The notes under the pieces were generated by a model. That model had not been told where the DNA came from. It was given only the letters and a program-made list of their open reading frames with translations, and searched no databases. From Anaerolineales bacterium (GTDB taxonomy: Bacteria > Chloroflexota > Anaerolineae > Anaerolineales > Villigracilaceae), in NCBI GenBank assembly GCA_024763295.1, contig JANTFU010000168.1:1-5607 (forward strand): a stretch of DNA of 5,607 nt, read 5' to 3'. Positions 1-3,564 of this stretch are shown here, in pieces (position 1 is the stretch's first letter; each line of letters starts with the position of its first letter). A program made the position numbers and the translations under genes.

Positions 1-296
1 ACAGCCAAAACTTGCGCGCCGCTGTGGAAGCCTCTGTCCGCTCACTAAAATATCCCTTTCCCGCCAGCAAGCTGCCCGTGCGTGGACAGTTTAGGGTAAC
101 TTCCACGATAATCTCATCTGCCTCCATGACCAACGTGCGGCGTATCCACCGCTACCAGATGGCGAAAAAGAAACAGACAAAAGCAGAAAAATGCCTGCAA
201 AACGAAGCGGAAAGCGCTACCGAGGATGATTTTTTTCTTTTTCTTTTGCGCTGGTTACGCTACTCGATAGCATTTCGTCCAATTTACGGTTGTTAA
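1..296 (+). CDS. Insertion-sequence transposase, C-terminal fragment (runs off left edge)
   Basis: The reading frame is open from the window edge (first full codon at base 3) to a TAA at 294-296, so this is the 3' end of a longer gene. A TTG at 12 is merely an internal Leu codon. The visible protein has a conserved block with AAVEASVRSLK, KLPVRGQFRV and MTNVRRIHRY, followed by a Lys/Glu-rich tail and a hydrophobic, aromatic end. The Glu of AVEASVRSLK, with Lys seven residues later, fits the last acidic residue of a DDE transposase and its downstream basic residue. The block resembles the C-termini of DDE transposases I remember as being of IS1182/ISNCY type, but I cannot fix the family from this piece. 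The natural-looking tail suggests the C-terminus is intact and only the window cut removes the rest. It would cut and rejoin DNA at the element's ends. Confidence 0.72.
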   Translation, partial: SQNLRAAVEASVRSLKYPFPASKLPVRGQFRVTSTIISSASMTNVRRIHRYQMAKKKQTKAEKCLQNEAESATEDDFFLFLLRWLRYSIAFRPIYGC

Positions 297-320
297 AGAA
301 CTGCTTTTTGCAGTGGAGTC
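1..320 (+). mobile_element. Right end of an insertion sequence (boundary approximate)
   Basis: The transposase stop at 294-296 is followed at once by a small inverted repeat, ACTGC (300-304), TTTTT loop, GCAGT (310-314), then GGAGTC to 320. Transposase genes typically end within a few tens of bases of the terminal inverted repeat, so the element probably ends near 314-320. The left end lies outside the window, so neither the inverted-repeat partner nor a target-site duplication can be seen. The boundary is inferred. Confidence 0.45.
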
Positions 321-375
321 TTACTTATTTAGCTCTAAGCGCACAGTGCTAGCAAAATCAACCTTGCCCAGCTAC

Positions 376-381
376 AAAGGA
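376..381 (+). promoter_or_regulatory. Ribosome binding site of the DUF1992 gene
   Basis: AAAGGA lies 5 nt before the ATG at 387 and supports that start. No convincing -35/-10 pair was found in 297-375, although that gap must hold the operon promoter unless transcription comes from the insertion sequence. Confidence 0.65.
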
Positions 382-386
382 ACCCC

Positions 387-713
387 ATGCCCCTCTTTGA
401 TAAAGCCGTCGAATCTCTTTTACAGGAAGCCATCGCGCGCGGTGAGTTCGACAACTTAAAAAACAAAGGCAAAAAACTCGACCTGACCGACTATTTCAAT
501 ACACCCGCAGAACTGCGCGTGGCATCGTCGGTGTTGAAAAATGCCGGAGTCAAGCCGCCCGAAGTCGAGTTATTGCGCGAAATAGCGGAACTAAAAAATC
601 AGTTGGCATCCACACAAGATAACGATACCCAAGCCAAACTTCAGGAACGAATCCAATATAAGCAGATGGAATTTAACATCGCGATGGAACGTCTCCAACA
701 ACGCCGTAAATGA
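387..713 (+). CDS. DUF1992 (DnaJC28-type conserved domain) small protein
   Basis: A 108-residue cytosolic protein without signal peptide or membrane segment. Residues 8-31 carry the family signature: VESLLQEAIARGEFDNL followed by a KGKKLDL turn. Residues 48-61 (SVLKNAGVKPPEVEL) match the second conserved block. From about 60 to 106 the sequence is strongly helical and charged (EIAELKNQLA, KLQERIQYKQ), probably coiled coil. The length is typical of bacterial stand-alone members. The family takes its name from the domain in DNAJC28-type J-domain proteins; this protein has no J domain, and the bacterial function is not established. The start is supported by AAAGGA at 376-381. Its stop overlaps the start of the transglutaminase gene (ATGA at 710-713), so the two are co-transcribed and probably translationally coupled. 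The family call is confident; the role is unknown. Confidence 0.88.
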   Translation: MPLFDKAVESLLQEAIARGEFDNLKNKGKKLDLTDYFNTPAELRVASSVLKNAGVKPPEVELLREIAELKNQLASTQDNDTQAKLQERIQYKQMEFNIAMERLQQRRK

Positions 714-1642
714 CGAAACGCATCTTCCTGTTTCTTATTTTTATGTTGACAGCCTGCACCCCACAAGGCGGTAGCGAGATCGCGTCCACGCGCCGGTATC
801 GCGTCACACAAACAATTGAGTTGCTCAACTACGGCGAAGGGACACCTGAAAAGCAGTTTTTGTGGGTGGCATTAATCCGCAGCATTGCGCCATATCAAGC
901 AGTACATTCACGCACGATTTCGCCGAGCAATTACACCCTGCTGACCGACGAATATGGCAACGAATACGCCGAGTTTGATTTTTCGGCGCACCCGCCGGGC
1001 ACGAAATTCACGGTAACGATTGAATACGAACTAAGCGTAAACGAAGTAACTTATGAATTTGGGGCTTGTCAGGGCGAGAGCGTTAGTGGATATACGCAAG
1101 CAGAGTTGCATATTGAAGCGAATAATCCGCAAATCGTGGGCTTGGCGAATGCGTTGGCAGGCAAAACGCCCTGTGAGAGTGTGCGCGCTTTTTACGATCA
1201 TGTCGGCGACACACTCACCTATCACTACAATCACAACGATTGGGGCGCACAAGCCACCTTTGGCGCAATGGGCGCAGATTGCACTGAATACGCCGACTTG
1301 ATGATTGCCCTTAGCCGCGCCGAAGGCATCCCTGCACGTTATTTTGAAGGCTTGCTCTTTTTACAAGGGACAAATGCAGAACTCGCGGAAGTGGAACATG
1401 CCTGGCTGGACGTTTACCTGCCCGGCGTCGGCTGGACGGCGATGGACCCCACGCTGGGACGCCACGCGAACGAACGCGAGCTTTATTTTGGTCATTACAC
1501 CCCCGACCATATCATCGTCACCGAGGGACGCTCGCCATCAACTCTGCGCGGCTCAAGCTACTTAACCCATCTCTATTGGCGAGGCAACAGCACAAAGATC
1601 AAAATTTCAGTTTTGGATTGGGATATAGTATTACTGGAGTGA
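710..1642 (+). CDS. Transglutaminase-like (Cys-His-Asp) lipoprotein
   Basis: A 310-residue protein beginning with a type II signal peptide: Lys-Arg at 3-4, hydrophobic stretch 5-13 and lipobox LTAC with Cys16 as the lipidated residue. Residues about 28-135 look like a beta-rich N-terminal domain. The transglutaminase-like core follows: Cys191 in GADCTEYADLMIALSRAEGI (188-207), then IPARYFEG, His230 in EVEHAWLDVYLP and Asp246 in GWTAMDPTLG. That is the complete catalytic triad of the papain-like fold, so an active enzyme is likely: cysteine protease, peptidase or amide-modifying activity at the envelope, substrate unknown. No Shine-Dalgarno precedes the ATG. It overlaps the DUF1992 stop by 4 bp, implying coupled translation. 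The last ten codons and the stop recur in altered form at 1904-1936. A weak stem at 1681-1704 without a T-run is the only candidate terminator just downstream. Confidence 0.88.
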   Translation: MTKRIFLFLIFMLTACTPQGGSEIASTRRYRVTQTIELLNYGEGTPEKQFLWVALIRSIAPYQAVHSRTISPSNYTLLTDEYGNEYAEFDFSAHPPGTKFTVTIEYELSVNEVTYEFGACQGESVSGYTQAELHIEANNPQIVGLANALAGKTPCESVRAFYDHVGDTLTYHYNHNDWGAQATFGAMGADCTEYADLMIALSRAEGIPARYFEGLLFLQGTNAELAEVEHAWLDVYLPGVGWTAMDPTLGRHANERELYFGHYTPDHIIVTEGRSPSTLRGSSYLTHLYWRGNSTKIKISVLDWDIVLLE

Positions 1643-1709
1643 TGCGTGAAAGCTAAACCGTAAAATCTCTCATCGCGCAACATGTTTCACCTTTTAATGA
1701 AATGCTTAT

Positions 1710-1738
1710 TTGACTTTGCGAAGACTTTATGCCATACT
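1710..1738 (+). promoter_or_regulatory. Extended -10 sigma70-type promoter of the small transcription unit
   Basis: TTGACT (1710-1715) matches five of six bases of the -35 consensus. After a spacer of exactly 17 nt comes CATACT (1733-1738), four of six for the -10, preceded by TGC (1730-1732), the extended -10 motif in the correct position. Transcription would begin near 1745. This is the most convincing promoter in the window, and it points into an intergenic space with no large downstream gene on +. Confidence 0.6.
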
Positions 1739-1782
1739 TTCGCTAGATAAAAATGTCTACTTCATCGCTATCCCACTAGCAG

Positions 1783-1789
1783 AGGAGGT
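1783..1789 (+). promoter_or_regulatory. Near-perfect Shine-Dalgarno of the 17-codon ORF
   Basis: AGGAGGT is fully complementary to the anti-Shine-Dalgarno core of 16S rRNA and lies 7 nt before the ATG at 1797. It is the strongest such site in the window. The overlapping GAGGAGG (1782-1788) is also exactly complementary to CCTCCTC at 1832-1838 in the loop of the downstream hairpin, so the site could be masked by the RNA's own structure. Confidence 0.65.
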
Positions 1790-1796
1790 GGTGCCC

Positions 1797-1850
1797 ATGA
1801 GTAATAGCAGTAAACGTAGTGCGGCGGCATCCCTCCTCGTCCTAGAGTAG
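1797..1850 (+). CDS. 17-residue small ORF, unknown function
   Basis: ATG to TAG encodes MSNSSKRSAAASLLVLE: a Ser-rich, basic start, an Ala stretch and a short hydrophobic end. It is far too short for family recognition. Its reality rests on context: a perfect Shine-Dalgarno at ideal spacing, a good promoter about 60 bp upstream and a strong terminator 20 bp after the stop. Codons 9-11 lie in the 5' arm of an 11-bp hairpin and the stop codon is in its loop, so a translating ribosome would open the structure. The run CTC CTC GTC CTA (Leu-Leu-Val-Leu) is reminiscent of leader peptides, but no biosynthetic gene follows on this strand, which argues against classical attenuation. It could be a small protein, the peptide part of a dual-function RNA, or a chance ORF in an sRNA. 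Confidence 0.45.
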   Translation: MSNSSKRSAAASLLVLE

Positions 1851-1863
1851 GTTGCCGCCGCAC
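1819..1863 (+). other. 11-bp RNA hairpin over the end of the small ORF
   Basis: GTGCGGCGGCA (1819-1829) is perfectly complementary to TGCCGCCGCAC (1853-1863), enclosing a 23-nt loop. The loop contains CCTCCTC (1832-1838), complementary to the upstream Shine-Dalgarno, and the small ORF's stop codon. The GGCGGC/GCCGCC cores of this stem are shared with the next (terminator) stem, so alternative pairings of 6 bp are possible, though the two native 11-bp stems should be favoured. Confidence 0.7.
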
Positions 1864-1870
1864 GTAACAG

Positions 1871-1908
1871 AAACGCCGCCCAAATGGGCGGCGTTTCGCT
1901 TTAATTTT
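1871..1908 (+). terminator. Intrinsic terminator of the small transcription unit
   Basis: AAACGCCGCCC (1871-1881) pairs perfectly with GGGCGGCGTTT (1886-1896) around a 4-nt AAAT loop, followed by a T-rich tail CGCTTTAATTTT (1897-1908). This is the clearest rho-independent terminator in the window. On the - strand the stem is followed by a weaker TTTCTGTT, so it may also stop transcripts coming from the convergent DUF1501 gene, about 150 bp away. Confidence 0.8.
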
Positions 1909-1940
1909 AGATTGGAATATAGAATTGATGGACTAATGCG
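1905..1940 (+). repeat. Degenerate second copy of the transglutaminase gene's 3' end
   Basis: These 36 bases align without gaps to 1611-1646 with 29 identities. The first copy spans the last codons of the transglutaminase gene. In the same frame the second copy (codons from 1904) reads ILDWNIELMD then TAA, against VLDWDIVLLE then TGA at the true C-terminus. The stop is at the same place and most changes are conservative (V/I, D/N, L/M, E/D). The similarity fades just outside. It is either the tail of a decayed paralogue or a direct repeat generated when the intervening segment was inserted at the gene's 3' end. Confidence 0.65.
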
Positions 1941-2051
1941 GTACATAAAACATGATGCTGGGCAGCAAGACTTACTCTTTACGTTTTAAGTTTCACGTTT
2001 TTCGCTAAATTCACAACATTCACATTGAAAAGAAGAACGTTGAATCCTTGT
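1941..2051. other. Intergenic stretch between the convergent units
   Basis: This AT-rich sequence has short repeats (ACGTTTT twice within 1979-2001, ATTCACA twice around 2008-2025) but no ORF with a ribosome binding site and no clear terminator for the DUF1501 gene ending at 2052. I see nothing functional that I can support here. Confidence 0.5.
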
Positions 2052-3299
2052 TTATGAAATATCCGCAAATAAACCCAACGCAGAATCATTCGTATATTCG
2101 GGGAAAACAGTCTCAATATTCGGATTGCCCAAGCGCTTGACTAAGGCTTCGCTCAAAACCGCGCGAAAGTCAGTTGTGATCGCGAGATCGGCGTGATCGT
2201 AAAGTTGGTCATTATTCAAACCGGGGAACTGACCGTAAACCTTGCCTCCGTTTACCCCATTTCCTAAGGCGAGCATCACCGAGCCGTGACCGTGGTCCGT
2301 ACCGTCGGCATCATTTTGCGCCAATCTACGCCCGAACTCACTCATCACCACCACGGAAAGGCGGTTGCTATACTCTCCCAAATCAAGATAAAAATTCGCC
2401 AACCCATCTGCTAAACTTTCGAGCATTTCTGTAAAATAGCCGCTATTGCCACGGTTCTGGTCTTCATGGGTATCCCAGCCGCCAAAATCCACTGTGGCGA
2501 CTTGGAGACCGACCTCTAATTTGATGATCTGTGCAACTGTCTTGAGTTCTTCGCCAAGTTCATCGTCTCTATATTCCGCACCATTTGCCGGGCGATAGCG
2601 ATAGTTGTCTGATGTAATTGGAGCGGCTACGTTAACCGCATCCAATGTCCGCAAGCCAACTTGGTGTAGCAATGTTCCGCCCGCATAGAGTTTTCGTAAC
2701 GCGCTTTGCTGTTCGGCAAGAAAATCGTTATCCCACAGCGCAAGGTCAGCAACATTGTACATACTCACAGTAGGTGAGTACCCTAAAAGTGCAGTCGGCT
2801 GGAGAGGCGTAGCAACTGCGGGGAGCAAGGCAGAGCTTTGGTTGGGCGCGCTTTGTAAATGTCGCGTCAACCAGCCCGATGTCGTTGATTTGGTCTTCGG
2901 CGTACCTAACTCAATCAATTCCATCGCATCAAAATGACTACGCGTATCTACATTTAGCCCAACCGCATGAACAATACCCAAATTTCCGTCTTGATAAAAT
3001 TCGTAGAGCGGTTCCATCGCAGGGTGCAAGCCAAATTTCTCATTTAAAGGCAAAAGAGACTTTTCCGGAATCTTGATGCTCGGACGCGATTTTTCGTAAT
3101 AGATACGATCATCACCGGCGAGGGGCGGGACGACATTTAATGCATCCCAACCGCCGCGCAGGAAGACTAGCACAAAAATATCATGGTCTGTTTCTTGCGC
3201 CGCAAAAGCGACCTTAGTCAGCCGCGCGCCTGCGAAAGCCGCGATCCCGGCAGAACAGCCTTTCAGAAAATCTCTTCGGGTAAATGTTTTCGTGGGCAT
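2052..3299 (-). CDS. DUF1501 family Tat-exported protein
   Basis: A 415-residue protein when started at the ATG at 3299, chosen because AAGAGG (3305-3310) lies 5 nt upstream and because this puts the Tat motif at the N-terminus. TRRDFLKG (7-14), a hydrophobic stretch (15-24) and an AFA-AQ cleavage site near residue 33 make a twin-arginine signal peptide. Family motifs follow in order: FLRGGWDALNVVPP (46-59), GLHPAMEPLYEFY (90-102), the RSHFDAMELIELG block (120-132), GWLTRHL, DFGGWDTHEDQ (271-281), VVMSEFGRR (317-325) and DGTDHGHGS (332-340). The conserved Asp/His residues recall the alkaline phosphatase/sulfatase superfamily to which DUF1501 is related, but no enzymatic activity is established. 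It is the second gene of a DUF1800-DUF1501 pair on this strand. Folded export suggests a cofactor- or metal-binding periplasmic protein (inference). Confidence 0.92.
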   Translation of the reverse strand: MPTKTFTRRDFLKGCSAGIAAFAGARLTKVAFAAQETDHDIFVLVFLRGGWDALNVVPPLAGDDRIYYEKSRPSIKIPEKSLLPLNEKFGLHPAMEPLYEFYQDGNLGIVHAVGLNVDTRSHFDAMELIELGTPKTKSTTSGWLTRHLQSAPNQSSALLPAVATPLQPTALLGYSPTVSMYNVADLALWDNDFLAEQQSALRKLYAGGTLLHQVGLRTLDAVNVAAPITSDNYRYRPANGAEYRDDELGEELKTVAQIIKLEVGLQVATVDFGGWDTHEDQNRGNSGYFTEMLESLADGLANFYLDLGEYSNRLSVVVMSEFGRRLAQNDADGTDHGHGSVMLALGNGVNGGKVYGQFPGLNNDQLYDHADLAITTDFRAVLSEALVKRLGNPNIETVFPEYTNDSALGLFADIS

Positions 3300-3304
3300 G
3301 GGAA

Positions 3305-3310
3305 CCTCTT
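3305..3310 (-). promoter_or_regulatory. Ribosome binding site that decides the DUF1501 start
   Basis: On the - strand AAGAGG stands 5 nt before the ATG at 3299. An in-frame ATG at 3347 would add 16 residues ahead of the Tat motif and begins inside an inverted repeat without such a site, so 3299 is preferred. Confidence 0.7.
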
Positions 3311-3329
3311 TATTTGAAACAATAAGCAT

Positions 3330-3346
3330 TGCATCTTCAAGATGCA
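3330..3346. repeat. Near-perfect 17-bp palindrome upstream of DUF1501
   Basis: TGCATCTT (3330-3337), a central C, and AAGATGCA (3339-3346) form an 8-bp inverted repeat about 20 bp upstream of the DUF1501 ribosome binding site. As DNA it is operator-like; as RNA it would fold as TGCATC/GATGCA with a 5-nt loop in the leader. GCATTGCA also occurs directly repeated on its flanks (3326-3333 and 3344-3351). Confidence 0.5.
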
Positions 3347-3350
3347 TTGC

Positions 3351-3379
3351 ACATCAGGTTTATTAACATTAACTGATGT
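3351..3379. repeat. 7-bp inverted repeat with AT-rich loop
   Basis: ACATCAG (3351-3357) is complementary to CTGATGT (3373-3379) across a 15-nt AT-rich loop that itself repeats TTAACATTAA-like sequence. It lies directly between the palindrome at 3330 and the triple-hairpin repeat at 3400 in the DUF1501 upstream region; its function is unknown. Confidence 0.4.
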
Positions 3380-3399
3380 TACGCAAAGTTTGGTCGTTA

Positions 3400-3480
3400 G
3401 CCCCCTCTGTCCTGCGGACATCTCCCCCGAAGGGGGAGAATTTGTCCCTTCCCCCTTCGGGGGAAGGTTAGGAAGGGGGC
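3400..3480. repeat. Cloverleaf-like palindromic dispersed-type repeat
   Basis: An 81-bp unit closed by an outer inverted repeat, GCCCCCT (3400-3406) with AGGGGGC (3474-3480). Inside are three perfect hairpins in a row, each with a 3-nt loop: TGTCC-TGC-GGACA (3408-3420), TCTCCCCC-GAA-GGGGGAGA (3421-3439), and CCTTCCCCC-TTC-GGGGGAAGG (3447-3467). Composition differs sharply from the neighbouring genes. It resembles the REP/MITE-like palindromes that are scattered in many copies through environmental bacterial genomes, whose antisense reading gives spurious Pro/Gly-rich ORFs. It sits between DUF1800 and DUF1501 and, as RNA, could attenuate or stabilise the transcript between them. Confidence 0.7.
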
Positions 3481-3564
3481 AATGCATTAGAATTAAGATC
3501 AAGACAAGTGCGTAATAAAATCGATCTGCAATACTCTTGGGAAAAGCAACGCAGATTTCACACA

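Larger units (their letters stand above)
1745..1905 (+). ncRNA. Candidate structured small RNA / small-protein mRNA of about 160 nt
   Basis: The interval between the predicted start (near 1745) and the terminator tail (near 1905) forms a self-contained transcript. It contains a 5' leader with a small stem GCTA/TAGC (1767-1770 with 1777-1780), a perfect Shine-Dalgarno, a 17-codon ORF, an 11-bp stem (1819-1829 with 1853-1863) closing a 23-nt loop, and an 11-bp terminator stem. It matches no RNA family that I recognise: it lacks the features of tmRNA, SRP RNA, 6S or RNase P. Whether the product is the peptide, the RNA or both cannot be decided from sequence alone. Ends are inferred. Confidence 0.45.

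Noticed and set aside
1031..1565. Alternative frames within the transglutaminase gene on both strands
   Set aside because: The main frame has a complete lipobox and catalytic triad; the others show no domain or start signal.
1681..1704. Terminator hairpin after the transglutaminase gene
   Set aside because: The stem CATGTTTCA/TGAAATG has a bulge, is AT-rich and lacks a downstream T-run.
1768..1830. 20-codon ORF on - opposite the small ORF, with GAGGAGG just upstream
   Set aside because: The purine tract is only one base from the ATG, too close to serve as a Shine-Dalgarno. It is the complement of the loop sequence that mirrors the real site on +.
1797..1850. Amino-acid biosynthesis leader peptide (Leu/Val codons CTC CTC GTC CTA)
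   Set aside because: Four codons are weak evidence and no biosynthetic operon follows on this strand; the next gene is convergent.
3421..3467. Intrinsic terminator of DUF1800
   Set aside because: The GC-rich hairpins are strong, but on - neither is followed by a proper T-run; better explained as a dispersed repeat.
3400..3480. CRISPR-like or tandem repeat array
   Set aside because: The repeated look comes from palindromes of different sequence; there are no equal spacers and no conserved direct repeat.
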